Positions 29,856-38,901 of a stretch of 64,000 nt of DNA are shown here, piece after piece (the stretch's first letter is position 1; every line of letters starts with the position of its first letter). The stretch is from the NCBI GenBank assembly GCA_003331065.1, contig QENB01000001.1, positions 62,001-126,000 of the forward strand. Direction: 5' to 3'. The DNA comes from Candidatus Tokpelaia sp. JSC188 (GTDB lineage Bacteria; Pseudomonadota; Alphaproteobacteria; Rhizobiales; Rhizobiaceae). The notes below the pieces were generated by a model that had not been told where the DNA came from, ran no database searches, and saw only the letters and a list, made by a program, of their open reading frames with translations. The position numbers and the translations under genes are program-made.

Positions 29856-30443
29856 ATGACAAACAGCTTGAAAAACAAAATGATATCACGAACGACAGTC
29901 CACCTTAAATCACGAATCGCAGAGCGTTCTCTTATCTTCGTCGGACTGATGGGTGCAGGAAAATCTACCATTGGCAAACGTGTTGCTAAAATTCTTGACA
30001 TGCGTTTCTGTGATTCGGATCATGAAATTGAAGCTGTTTTGCAGATGACAATATCAGAAATTTTCGCGATCCATGGTGAACAGAAATTTCGTGATCTAGA
30101 AAAGCAAATCATTTTTCGCCTTCTTAATGAAGGTCCGATTGTACTTGCTATCGGCGGGGGTGCTTTTATGCATCCGGATACAAGGTATGTAATCCGCAAA
30201 CACGGCCTATCAATCTGGCTTAATGCTGATCTTGATATGTTGATAGAACGAGCATTGCAAAAAAACAATCGCCCACTTCTGCAAACAGAAAACCCACGTG
30301 CTGTTATGCAGAAACTGATGTATCAGCGATATCCTGTTTATGCTAAGGCAGATTTAGTCGTGCAGAATCGGAATTCTAACCAAGACGATGTTGCGCGTGA
30401 CGTCATCAAAACAGCTCACCTCTATCTTAATGCACTTTTATAA
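29856..30443 (+). CDS. aroK: Shikimate kinase AroK
   Basis: AroK phosphorylates shikimate at the 3-hydroxyl in chorismate synthesis. The 195-residue protein (ATG at 29856; a TTG four codons earlier is less likely) has a Walker A GLMGAGKST, the shikimate-binding Asp in CDSDHEIE, and GGGAF (about residues 111-115). The adenine/lid Arg lies in NNRPLLQ. The N terminus is about 25 residues longer than the E. coli enzyme, as in other rhizobia. It is followed after 16 bases by aroB. Confidence 0.95.
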   Translation: MTNSLKNKMISRTTVHLKSRIAERSLIFVGLMGAGKSTIGKRVAKILDMRFCDSDHEIEAVLQMTISEIFAIHGEQKFRDLEKQIIFRLLNEGPIVLAIGGGAFMHPDTRYVIRKHGLSIWLNADLDMLIERALQKNNRPLLQTENPRAVMQKLMYQRYPVYAKADLVVQNRNSNQDDVARDVIKTAHLYLNALL

Positions 30444-30459
30444 AGGGATTTTGTACTGA

Positions 30460-31584
30460 ATGAAGACTCAAATTGTTACTGTCAATTTGAACAAACGTAG
30501 CTATAATATTGTCATTGGTTCAAAACTCATCGATAAAGTAGCGCAAATAATTACATCTTCTTTGCCATGTGTACGTGTAGCAATTGTGACTGATACTAAC
30601 GTCGGTGCGACGTATTTATCAACGTTTCAGGCAACCCTTACGGAATATGGCATAGATACGATACCCATCGTTGTCAATGCTGGTGAAAAATCAAAAAGTT
30701 TCATTGTTCTTGAAAGCATTATTGATAAAATCCTTGCAACAAAGCTAGAACGCGGTGATACTATTGTTGCTCTAGGTGGTGGTGTTATTGGTGATCTTAC
30801 GGGATTTGCTGCCGGTATTTTGCGACGCGGTATCGATTATGTACAGATACCAACTTCGCTTCTGGCACAGGTAGATTCTTCAGTTGGCGGGAAAACAGGT
30901 ATCAACACAGTACATGGAAAAAACCTAGTTGGTATTTTTTATCAGCCCAAACTTGTTATTGCTGATACGATAATGCTCGATACGCTTCCTTTGCGTGAGT
31001 TTCGTGCCGGTTACGCTGAAATAGTGAAATATGGGTTAATTGATCAGCCTAATTTTTTTCATTGGCTTGAAAAAAATTGGCAGGCTATCTTTTCGGGTGG
31101 AGCAGAACGTATTGAAGCCATAGCATGCTCTTGTCGCTTTAAGGCAGCTATTGTGGAACGCGACGAATATGAGACAGGAGAGCACCGCGCCCTTCTTAAC
31201 CTTGGTCATACTTTCGGTCATGCACTTGAAACAGCGACTGGCTATGATGCACAACGCCTTATACATGGGGAAGGAGTTTCCATTGGAATGGTTCTAGCAC
31301 ATGAATTTTCAGTGCGAATGAATCTTGCAAGCCAAGATCTAGTTAGTCGAATTCGTGCACATTTGCATATGGTAGGACTTCCAACACAAATTAGCGACAT
31401 CCCCGGTAATCTACCAGATGTAGATACGTTGATGACATATATTGCACAAGATAAAAAAGTTATCCGTAGTTCCCTGACTTTCATTCTGACTTGTGATCTT
31501 GGGCGAGCTTTTATTGCCAAAGATGTACCACAAGAAAAGATTCGTACATTTCTTCTTGAGAAATTAGCAAAATACATTGATTGA
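30460..31584 (+). CDS. aroB: 3-dehydroquinate synthase AroB
   Basis: AroB converts DAHP to 3-dehydroquinate using NAD and a divalent metal, the second step of the shikimate pathway. The 374-residue protein shows the nucleotide motif [13 protein letters not shown], the substrate region [17 protein letters not shown], and metal-ligand residues in EIVKYGLI and [12 protein letters not shown], then HGEGVSIGM. Length is normal. It forms an operon with aroK. The gene that often follows in rhizobia (a CBS-domain transporter-like protein) is missing, and a tRNA begins 34 bases after the stop. Confidence 0.96.
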   Translation: MKTQIVTVNLNKRSYNIVIGSKLIDKVAQIITSSLPCVRVAIVTDTNVGATYLSTFQATLTEYGIDTIPIVVNAGEKSKSFIVLESIIDKILATKLERGDTIVALGGGVIGDLTGFAAGILRRGIDYVQIPTSLLAQVDSSVGGKTGINTVHGKNLVGIFYQPKLVIADTIMLDTLPLREFRAGYAEIVKYGLIDQPNFFHWLEKNWQAIFSGGAERIEAIACSCRFKAAIVERDEYETGEHRALLNLGHTFGHALETATGYDAQRLIHGEGVSIGMVLAHEFSVRMNLASQDLVSRIRAHLHMVGLPTQISDIPGNLPDVDTLMTYIAQDKKVIRSSLTFILTCDLGRAFIAKDVPQEKIRTFLLEKLAKYID

Positions 31585-31618
31585 AGCAGGTAAATTCGAT
31601 AGAAAAATAGATAATAGG

Positions 31619-31927
31619 GTTCACGTAGCTCAGAAGGATAGAGCACAAGATTCCTAAAATTGGGCACTGCAATAGGGAAACTATGCAGTGGATCTGCTCA
31701 AACTCGGGGAAAGCTTCGTCGCTCCGTGTGACATGCCAATCCCGAACCAAGCTCTTTGTTTACAAAGCAATGGGAAGGCGTAGAGACTGGACGGGCAGCA
31801 CCTAATGATTTTGGTCTATGGTGAAGGGACAGTCCAGACCACAAAACGCAAAGGCTTTTTTGTGGCGATGAAAATCGTAGTGGTATGAATCTTGGGGTCG
31901 TGGGTTCGAATCCCACCGTGAACGCCA
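31619..31927 (+). tRNA. tRNA-Arg (anticodon CCU) interrupted by a group I intron
   Basis: Exon 1 is 31619-31655 (37 bases) and exon 2 is 31888-31927 (40 bases), giving a 77-base tRNA with CCA encoded. The acceptor pairs GTTCACG with CGTGAAC. The anticodon stem CAAGA/TCTTG encloses the joined loop TTCCTAA with anticodon CCT. The T loop is TTCGAAT. The break lies directly after the third anticodon base. An intron in the anticodon loop of this same tRNA is established for Agrobacterium tumefaciens. The tRNA starts 34 bases after aroB, so it may be read through from that operon. Confidence 0.93.
31656..31887 (+). ncRNA. Group I self-splicing intron in tRNA-Arg(CCU)
   Basis: The 232-base insert has group I features. 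Exon 1 ends in U, and the intron ends in G (31887). A short guide GGG (31662-31664) can pair with the exon's CCU, including the G-U splice-site pair, much like the 3-bp guide of the Azoarcus tRNA intron. Close to it is a P2 hairpin (CACTGCAATAG...CTATGCAGTG, 31665-31690) with a GNRA-type loop. The core elements P/Q/R/S are visible as ACTCGGGGAAAGC, AGACTGGACGGGCAG and GGGACAGTCCAGACCAC, where GGAC and GTCC give P7. It has no reading frame for a homing endonuclease. Confidence 0.9.
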
Positions 31928-31984
31928 TATTAGTATAGCATGCTGACCTCTGTTTTTGATCGAGTGCAGAAGCTCCTTCATATC

Positions 31985-32009
31985 AGGATAGGTGCACTAT
32001 CCTATTTTT
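31985..32009 (+). terminator. Rho-independent terminator after tRNA-Arg
   Basis: AGGATAG-GTGCA-CTATCCT is a perfect 7-bp stem followed by ATTTTT, 58 bases after the tRNA end and in the same direction. It would end the aroKB/tRNA-Arg transcript. Confidence 0.75.
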
Positions 32010-33030
32010 GCATTAATACGCACTTATACTTTCCAATACTGCTCTGATACAAATTATAAGGCTACAAAAGGATTTTGTAGAATCATATATCTTCTCAAGT
32101 ATTTTTTATTGAAGGCAAGGCAATGACGCAGTGTATAAATGAAATAATTATTCATTGTTCCGCCATGCCAAAAGGAAAATATTTACTATCAAATATATTG
32201 ATTACTAGCAGCATGAAGGCAATTTTGATTGCGTCAGCCACTATTTTGTAATTGCACGAGATGAAAACATCCAGATTAGTCATCCAATTGAAAAAATGGT
32301 GCATATGGCCAAAGATCACAACATGAAAAAGCATTGATGTTTGTTATATCAGTGAATTAAAAAAAGGAACTATTTAAGCAGCAAATTACCTTAATAAAGT
32401 TCTTTAAAAAGCTACTGGAAAAGCTGTCCGTTAATCAAAAAATTCGATCGCAATGAATATGCAGCCAAGACCCACCCATCATTCAATGTTTGAGATGATC
32501 TCAGGCATTTGCCTCGTCTTTGCCATAATTAAAAATAGCATTTGAAGAAAAGATATGAGAGTATGATTGTTTAGGTTACCTTAACACTCTCGAAGAACAG
32601 CGTATTATTTGATCGTCTAGAATAAATAATACTAATTGCACAAAAATTATAGAGATCGCTCCCAGCCCTTTTACAAAATCCCTTATTTGCTCCACGAATG
32701 AATAATGACTGTATTAGCTATCCTGTCAACAGCCCTGCACCATCTACATGACATCCGTTTCTTTTTCTATTATTTCACTGTGCTAATGTTACCATAAATA
32801 TTTCTAAGGGTTCTATCCCAAGATGTTTTCGGAATCACTCCATTAAATCTTTAATTAGATAGATAAAAAAACGATTGAATTAGTATGGGCAATACTTAAA
32901 AAACTTGGATGGTTTTTAAATCAATATGAATTGTGAATATCCATCAATAAAGTAAAAAAATCTGAGCTTATCGTTTTTATAGCAATATAATGATTGTACA
33001 TTTCTAGACAGCAATTCAGTAGTTAAATAG
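32010..33030. other. Gap between tRNA-Arg and tRNA-Phe, no gene seen
   Basis: Frequent stops in all frames, no ribosome-binding site with a credible frame, no recognisable motif. It looks like eroded coding or spacer DNA. Confidence 0.5.
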
Positions 33031-33106
<76 letters not shown>

Positions 33107-33268
33107 GCATCTGTCGTCAATCAGAAAATTGAATGCATCAGTATATAGTATTTGAATTTTCTGTCCAGAAAAGAATTGAAAAACTTTTTCAAGATAAATT
33201 ATTTACTAAAGCTTGGGTAGGGCATTGTATTTTTGGAAATTGTAAATTAATCTCTTTTCCGAAAAGAT

Positions 33269-33343
33269 GCGCCCATCGTCTAGCGGTTAGGACACCTCCC
33301 TCTCACGGCGGAAACAGGGGTTCGATTCCCCTTGGGCGTACCA
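33269..33343 (+). tRNA. tRNA-Glu (anticodon CUC), with an anticodon-stem mismatch
   Basis: The sequence folds as a tRNA-Glu: acceptor GCGCCCA/TGGGCGT (first pair G-U), D arm GTC/GAC, T arm AGGGG/CCCCT with loop TTCGATT, and encoded ACCA. The anticodon loop CTCTCAC gives CUC rather than the common UUC. The anticodon stem is CCTCC/GGCGG, so pair 29-41 is T-C, where bacterial tRNA-Glu normally has G-C. This tRNA is redundant with tRNA-Glu(UUC), which can read GAG by wobble, so it may be decaying or specialised. Confidence 0.85.
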
Positions 33344-34190
33344 ATCCGTGCTTGTTTTTGGCATTTAAATGTCATCTGATATGATAGAGCAATAGGATAG
33401 TATAATATAAATAAACGTGTTTATTTTATTCCGTAAATCAACTTAAATAAATACTAATTCATAATATTTATCCTATATTTCATATGTTATTAACGGTGAG
33501 AGAAAATAAGTTTGTAGAAAAAAGCAGAGATATCTCTTTAGTTTGAGGTGTTTTCCAAGATAATTGTGGTAGCAACGCTATTTTATAACATAGAAAAAAT
33601 GTAGCGATTGCCGGTTTTACTCTTTGTTTTTTCACATTAACTTCTGGCTGCCGTTCACACGGGCGGGGATATATTTTTAAATTCAGAGATAGTTTTATGA
33701 TTTTAGCGTGCTGATTTTAAAGGGCAGTTTTTATGAGAGAGATTGAGTCCCTGATCGTGTATCTTTGAATTTTAAAACAATTTTTAGAAATACAGGCATT
33801 ATAGTCGATGTTTTTTATGACACACACCATGCTTATAGAGATCTTTTTAAAACCAAACTATTGATAATATTAGGCTAAGAGCTAGAGCTAGGATCATCTT
33901 TCTCTTACCTAAAATTCTGAGGTTGTAGCTGATTTTCATGATCAAGTACGTGAAGTGCTTGGAAACAATATTCAGTAAGTGACTTAATTTTTGACAGGCC
34001 TAAGCTCATGACTCACAATAAGCATTTAGCTTTGCAACAAATGACCAATTGTATAGTCAAAATATATACCATTTCCCCCACTATATAAGAAAAGAATATA
34101 CATAAAATCTACCATATTACTGCTGTTAGAAAAATGGTTTTTATAAAATTGACAAAATTGTGAACTAACAAAAATGCTTAAGAGGTAAAA
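33344..34190. other. Gap between tRNA-Glu and the lysis cassette, no gene seen
   Basis: No credible coding frame. A partial palindrome (CATTTAAATG) just after the tRNA is not followed by a T-run. I looked for a repeat of the tRNA 3' end that could mark an attachment site and found none. Confidence 0.45.
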
Positions 34191-34469
34191 ATGATCTTAT
34201 CTTATCGCATTGGCAGCTATGTTCTACTTTTGTTTATTTCCTTTGCAACCGGCTTTTTATGTGGACAAAGACTTGATCATAAATCTACGCTTCAAAGCGC
34301 AGTTGTTTCTTATCAAAAACGAGAAAAAATCAATGGGGATGTATCGAAGCTTAGTGATATTGATTTGTGTATTGCCCTTGGTGGGTTGTCAGATAAGTGC
34401 GCCTTTATTGTGCAGCGGTTGGACGAAGCCACCAAAAGCAAATTATCCGGTAAAAATGGCCAAAAATGA
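34191..34469 (+). CDS. Small membrane-anchored phage-type protein, i-spanin-like
   Basis: The 92-residue product has one N-terminal membrane span (about residues 8-25) and a charged, probably periplasmic remainder with KREKINGDVSKLSDIDLCIA, which ends in LGGLSDKC and holds a pair of Cys. This layout and the nested lipoprotein frame inside it match the Rz/Rz1 spanin arrangement of tailed phages, in which the i-spanin spans the periplasm to the o-spanin. The start has AGAGGT 7 bases upstream. Its stop overlaps the next gene as ATGA. Function is inferred from architecture and context. Confidence 0.6.
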   Translation: MILSYRIGSYVLLLFISFATGFLCGQRLDHKSTLQSAVVSYQKREKINGDVSKLSDIDLCIALGGLSDKCAFIVQRLDEATKSKLSGKNGQK

Positions 34470-34536
34470 GCCTGATTTATCCCGTTGGATTATCGCAACG
34501 GACCGCTTCGGTCAAAAACAAAAGTGTTGGAAATGA
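34333..34536 (+). CDS. Nested small lipoprotein, o-spanin (Rz1)-like
   Basis: In the +1 frame inside the preceding gene, the ATG at 34333 encodes 67 residues (a second ATG at 34339). It has a hydrophobic signal with the lipobox LVGC at residues 16-19, so the mature protein starts with a lipidated Cys. The remainder has LLCSGW near its start and ends DRFGQKQKCW-K, a pattern I associate with small phage lipoproteins of Rhizobiales (C-x-GW ... N-x-x-G ... CGW). It runs past the end of the host frame into the third gene. This is the Rz1-in-Rz layout. It is easily missed because it is embedded. Confidence 0.55.
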   Translation: MGMYRSLVILICVLPLVGCQISAPLLCSGWTKPPKANYPVKMAKNEPDLSRWIIATDRFGQKQKCWK

Positions 34537-34879
34537 AATGCCAGAAAAGAATTTGCCCAACGAGTGGATAATGACTATATGGGCTATTTTATCAACAGCC
34601 ATTGCTGGTGCACTCGGTGCGCTTGTTCGACAAATTCACAGCCCAGCCCGAAGATGGCCAAAACGTATGCTCGAGTGGTTTGGTGGGGCGCTATGTGCTA
34701 TTTACGGCGCCGAAATCGTAGCACAAACAATATATTACAGTCTTACTAAATTCGACCTTATCAACGATAGTCATATCGTACCGGAAAAAATCATAGGACT
34801 CGCAGGTTTTCTTTGTGGCGCTCTTGGAGTTTCTGCAATCGACGGATTCATTATCTTCATTAAAAGAAAAATTACCTAA
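34466..34879 (+). CDS. Small three-span membrane protein, holin-like
   Basis: The ATGA overlap with the first gene gives 137 residues; an ATG at 34538 gives a 113-residue version that starts nearer the first membrane span. There are three hydrophobic segments (about residues 34-52, 70-90 and 113-131 in the long form), with charged patches (RRWPKR and the KRK C terminus) between and after. Size, topology and company with spanin-like genes suggest a phage holin. No endolysin gene is nearby, so the cassette is incomplete or acts together with an enzyme encoded elsewhere. Confidence 0.5.
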   Translation: MSLIYPVGLSQRTASVKNKSVGNEMPEKNLPNEWIMTIWAILSTAIAGALGALVRQIHSPARRWPKRMLEWFGGALCAIYGAEIVAQTIYYSLTKFDLINDSHIVPEKIIGLAGFLCGALGVSAIDGFIIFIKRKIT

Positions 34880-36414
34880 ACATCAGCCTTTATTAAAAAT
34901 CAGCTTTACGCAACATCATAAACTTCCTCAATACGCAACCAGCAGATAGAATATTGGCTAAAATAACTTGAACTCGATCATCAAATAATACCTACTTGCT
35001 AAAACTACATGGACTACAAGTAATGAATAATACACAAAACTAACGCGAATGGCGACTATATCCATTCTAGTGAGAGCTATTCTGTTTTTTATCCTGACTA
35101 AAGTAATCTCTTTTTTATTATCTAAGCGCTTTGATCGCTTTTTATTCCAATGCACTCGAGTCTTTTATCAATGTTGTCAGTGCAATTACCGTTGTATATG
35201 CAACCTTCTTCTATATGAAACCTAGCCGATGAAAACTACCCTTTTGATCATCATAAAGCTATTTTTGAAGGCATACTTATCATCTGTTAAGCATAGATTA
35301 TTTTAAAACATCCGCGTACACTTGAGAACCCCTTGCTTGAACTAAGTGCTGATTCTAATTGTTAGTATCATCAATGCCGTATAGGCATACCCTTTGATCC
35401 GTAGCAGAAAAAACACCGCTGAAGGAACAATAGAAATACATGATTCTCGCAGCATACATGTTATCAGATATACCACTGTTATTGAATTCTACCTGGTCAT
35501 GCCTACAGCAACGACATTGAAAATGCATAGGAATCATATTGAGCCAAAGAAAAACTATCCTCTAGTATACGAAATGGACTTTTGTAAAACGATTTTTTTA
35601 TTGCAGAGATTGTAATAATCTATTATATTACATATTGTAAAATTTCGTGAAGATAGGTGATAAGATGAGTGATATCATAAAAACAGCGGTGACCTATTGT
35701 TTTGTTATCTTATCGCTTAATGTGGCTGTCGCGGTTGCTATATTAAGTATGGAAGCGATATAAGCGACAAATAGACACGCGATCACTCCTTTTTCTGAGA
35801 ACGTTAAAGGAGTTTAGGGTTGTGGTAAATTGAGACGAGAGGTTTCTTCAAAAAAATCCTTTCAAAATGCAAGAAAAGCATCGGTGTACTTCATCCAATA
35901 TCCGTATCTGATTGACTTCACGTGCAATGAAAAAGTGTTCGCTTTAAAGGTCAACTGCAATAAAACGCAATGCCTACTGCATCATTGTCTGATAGTATTG
36001 ATTTTTCCATGTTGATTCATATACGAAATATATTACATCATAAGGGATGCTAAAAAGCAAGCTTATCCAATCACAAGATAAAGACAATACGCAAATCATT
36101 CGATTTTTAAGGCCTTGTTTATCAGGCATTTTGTCAATAGCAGTATCCAATGGAAAATCCTAAAATCGTTAGGTAATCTTCATCATCGTGTTATATTTTT
36201 TGGCTTCTTCATATATTTTTAAGTTATTGTGCCCTGTGACTGTATCAGGACAATAGATGACTCCCCTAGTCACAGAAGATGAATATGAAAACAGACCATT
36301 TGTTTGTTCTAGAGTTTGAATAAAATTTATATGAGATCGTAAATACCAATGACTAGCAGTCTTATATAATTTCATTTATGTTCAATCATTGCGCAATAAT
36401 AGGGAGCCTTCATT
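34880..36414. other. Gap after the lysis cassette, with small unconfirmed frames
   Basis: I see no recognisable gene. A 58-codon frame at 35049-35225 begins with a hydrophobic segment but has no ribosome-binding site. A 32-codon membrane peptide at 35665-35763 is listed separately. Other open frames lack any supporting feature. Eroded phage DNA is a possible origin, since the lysis cassette is next to it. Confidence 0.4.
35665..35763 (+). CDS. Possible 32-residue membrane peptide
   Basis: ATG at 35665 is preceded by AGGTGATAAG (AGGTG at good spacing) and encodes a short peptide with one hydrophobic segment (about residues 8-28), ending MEAI. No family is recognised. Small hydrophobic peptides of this kind can be toxins or small membrane regulators, but nothing here shows that. 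A chance frame is quite possible. Confidence 0.25.
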   Translation: MSDIIKTAVTYCFVILSLNVAVAVAILSMEAI

Positions 36415-36780
36415 ATGAATATTCGTAAGTATAATGACGGTATCCATATCAGTGGACAAATTTCAATCAAAGATCTACCAGCCCTCGTCAAAATAGGGAT
36501 TCGCACAGTTATATGCAACCGACCTGATAAAGAAGTAGAAGGACAACGAGAGTTCAGTCATATACAACAGGCCGCTGCAAAACATGACATAATCTCCCAT
36601 TACATTCCAATAACTTCTACCGGCATTACCGAAGAAAATCTCAATGATATGATTTCTGCACTTATTGAGTCCGAGCGCCCATTGCTTGCATATTGTCGAT
36701 CAGGGGCTCGTTCGGATCGAATCTACAACCTAACTAAAAGATACCTAGAAGAGAAAAAACAAACTATCGTTCTTTTCTAA
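36415..36780 (+). CDS. Blh-type DUF442 phosphatase/sulfurtransferase-like protein
   Basis: The 121-residue protein matches the DUF442/TIGR01244 family, the small domain of Blh proteins, in a dual-specificity phosphatase-like fold. It shows the opening SGQISIKDLPAL, the strand VICNRPDKE, and the catalytic loop CRSGARS (Cys at about residue 94). Blh proteins in rhizobia are tied to the BigR regulon and sulfide detoxification, usually fused to a metallo-beta-lactamase domain. Here it stands alone without the MBL domain or BigR. The start is an ATG with GGGAG (10 bases upstream). Confidence 0.8.
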   Translation: MNIRKYNDGIHISGQISIKDLPALVKIGIRTVICNRPDKEVEGQREFSHIQQAAAKHDIISHYIPITSTGITEENLNDMISALIESERPLLAYCRSGARSDRIYNLTKRYLEEKKQTIVLF

Positions 36781-37434
36781 GGTGTTGTACCTTTTAAACA
36801 GAGAGACTTCGGTATTAATACCAGAAAATTTCCTATTTTTATAATGGTCCCTTCTATAATAATCGTTAGGGAATTGTCTACATAATGCAGCAAGAAACGC
36901 CAAGCTACATTATACCTAGATTCTCATTGCAACTGTCTATAATCGCAAAAAGCTCAATTCAAGAGCAAAAAATGATTTTCATCAAGAAAAACAGTGACAA
37001 TAAATATATTAGTTATTTTATAATAATTTGATAATTTAGTCACCACAACTATATCCTAAAGCTATTTGTCTTAACAAGCCAATCATTTTTTGCAAAATTT
37101 CTTCGCACTTTCATTACTTGTTTTACCGCTATCAATTATAAAATTCCAAATCTGAGCCATTCACAGTCTTCAGACATTGCACAGAAAATCAAGCATTTTG
37201 CTGCAAGTAGTAGCTAACCCCAAACGTTAGCCTTCCTTAAAATGTCGGAATAGCACTACACCCTAGCAGTTTCTCTAATGGCTTTTTTAAAAAAAAACGA
37301 AAATGAAGTACTATTTCATCAATATTGCGCAAAGAAGAAACAAAATTTTTTTGATTATTTATCAAAAATTTTAAAGGGGCAGAAACATTTTAACATTAAA
37401 AATTTGGAAAGCAAAGCATAGAGGATAGCTCACA
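36781..37434. other. Gap between the Blh-type gene and the pilin-like gene, no gene seen
   Basis: AT-rich spacer with no credible frame. It should contain the promoter for the small gene at 37435. Confidence 0.45.
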
Positions 37435-37593
37435 ATGAAACTGCATTCTAAAATTCTTGATTTATCATTACCAAAAAACGACCAAGATATCTTGGTTAGA
37501 ATTCTTGAATATGCGTTAATTATTAGCATAATAATAATCGCAATTATTGCAGAAACATCCATACTCAAGGATCAGATTGCTGTTATAATTTAA
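37435..37593 (+). CDS. Small Flp-pilin-like peptide
   Basis: ATG at 37435 is preceded by GAGGA (11 bases upstream) and encodes 52 residues: a hydrophilic leader, then LEYALIISIIIIAIIAE and a short polar tail. Flp/Fap pilins of the Tad system have a short leader, then the conserved Glu-Tyr of the mature N terminus at the front of a single hydrophobic helix (as in AIEYGLIA). The Leu-Glu-Tyr-Ala-Leu-Ile here matches that layout, although the usual Gly before the cleavage site is missing. No Tad machinery is in the window. It may be a stray or degenerate pilin. Confidence 0.45.
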   Translation: MKLHSKILDLSLPKNDQDILVRILEYALIISIIIIAIIAETSILKDQIAVII

Positions 37594-37897
37594 AAACTAA
37601 TGCATACAAATTCATGAAATGTTCAGTTAGCAGCGAACAATCTGAAAATAATATCCCACATATATGAACACAGAATCATAATTATTAATATAGAGCTGCG
37701 TTGCCTACACGAATGCTCATATAACAATAATTGTTTGCAATCGAGCTAGCTTGATGATTTCAGATTGCGGTTGATATTACAACATGGCTAACCAATGAAT
37801 TGGTTCACAAGGATGTGATTGTCGCTCAATCAATTATAACTCTAAAAAAAAGATAATAAGTCTATCTATTAGTTATAATATGGTTGACTGATAAACA
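37594..37897. other. Short gap before ribF, no gene seen
   Basis: AT-rich. An inverted repeat TTATAACT ... AGTTATAA (about 37835-37880) with a long loop could help end the leftward ribF transcript, but evidence is weak. Confidence 0.4.
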
Positions 37898-38896
37898 TCA
37901 TAAACGCTTATTTTTGAAAACAAAATTATAATCCAACCTGGAAATCGGTTTAGCTTTTGCTAGAATAACACGAGCTTCTGCCTCATCCTTACGCATCTGT
38001 GCAATAAGCGAATTAAGATCGCTAAATTTCTTTTCTCTTCTCAAAAACGAGAAGAAGAAAACTGCACAGATTTTACCGTAAAGGTTATCTGAAAAGTCAA
38101 AAATGTAAGTTTCAAGAATCGGTTTAGCAACTTTATTGACTGTTGGACGGTGACCAAAACTTGCTACTCCGTCATATATTTTCCCATCAGGACAACGAAA
38201 CCGCACAGCATAAATACCCAATGCCAAATTCTTTTGCGAAGAAAGCGTCATATTAGCCGTTGGGAAGCCAAGGGTACGACCAAAAGCAGAACCATAAACA
38301 ACCTTTTCCGAAACTGTATAATGATAACCAAGTAGCTCCGAGGATTCTTCAATAGAACCATGCTGCAGCAATATACGGATACGACTGGATGATATAACTT
38401 CTCCATTTCTATCTTTCATGGAATCAACAATACTCACGGAAAAACCAAGTTTTTTTCCAACTTTCTGAAGAAGATCTGGACTTCCTTGGCGTTTATAGCC
38501 AAAATAAAAATTATCTCCTGTCACAATACAGTTCACTTTCAGGGTATTGTACAGGATATTCTTCATAAACATTTCTGCCGTATATCCAGCAAATTCTCGG
38601 GTGAATGTTTGTTCAATCACTGCGTCAAACCCTATCAATCGGAAAATTTCTGTCTTTTCACTTGCAGATGTCAAGCGAATGATCGGTTTATCTAGATTGA
38701 ATAGGGTGCGTGGATGGGGTTCAAAAGTCAAAACAATAGCCGGTTTATTAAGCTCATGTGCCTTACTCAAGGCATACTGCAACACAAGTTGATGACCACG
38801 ATGCACACCATCAAAACTTCCGATCGTAACAACAGCGTTCTTGAAGTCTTCGGGCAAGAGAGAAGGAGCAGATAGACGTAAAAAGCGTTTTCCCAT
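37898..38896 (-). CDS. ribF: Bifunctional riboflavin kinase / FMN adenylyltransferase RibF
   Basis: RibF makes FMN then FAD from riboflavin. The 332-residue protein has an N-terminal nucleotidyltransferase domain, with TIGSFDGVHRGHQLV (about residues 25-39, containing the GxHxGH-type motif), and SSSRIR near residue 170. The C-terminal kinase domain carries GRTLGFPTANM and the Glu in LETYIFDF. Length is normal. It starts 5 bases after the HAD phosphatase gene ends and is probably co-transcribed with it. Confidence 0.95.
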   Translation of the reverse strand: MGKRFLRLSAPSLLPEDFKNAVVTIGSFDGVHRGHQLVLQYALSKAHELNKPAIVLTFEPHPRTLFNLDKPIIRLTSASEKTEIFRLIGFDAVIEQTFTREFAGYTAEMFMKNILYNTLKVNCIVTGDNFYFGYKRQGSPDLLQKVGKKLGFSVSIVDSMKDRNGEVISSSRIRILLQHGSIEESSELLGYHYTVSEKVVYGSAFGRTLGFPTANMTLSSQKNLALGIYAVRFRCPDGKIYDGVASFGHRPTVNKVAKPILETYIFDFSDNLYGKICAVFFFSFLRREKKFSDLNSLIAQMRKDEAEARVILAKAKPISRLDYNFVFKNKRL

Positions 38897-38901
38897 CTGT
38901 A

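Noticed and set aside
31698-31928. Open frame on the minus strand across the tRNA-Arg region
   Set aside because: It lies entirely within the intron and tRNA exon, and RNA structure explains the sequence. It has no ribosome-binding site and no known family.
33269-37900. tRNA-Glu as a phage attachment site for the lysis cassette
   Set aside because: I looked for a second copy of the tRNA 3' end downstream and found none, and there is no integrase in the window.
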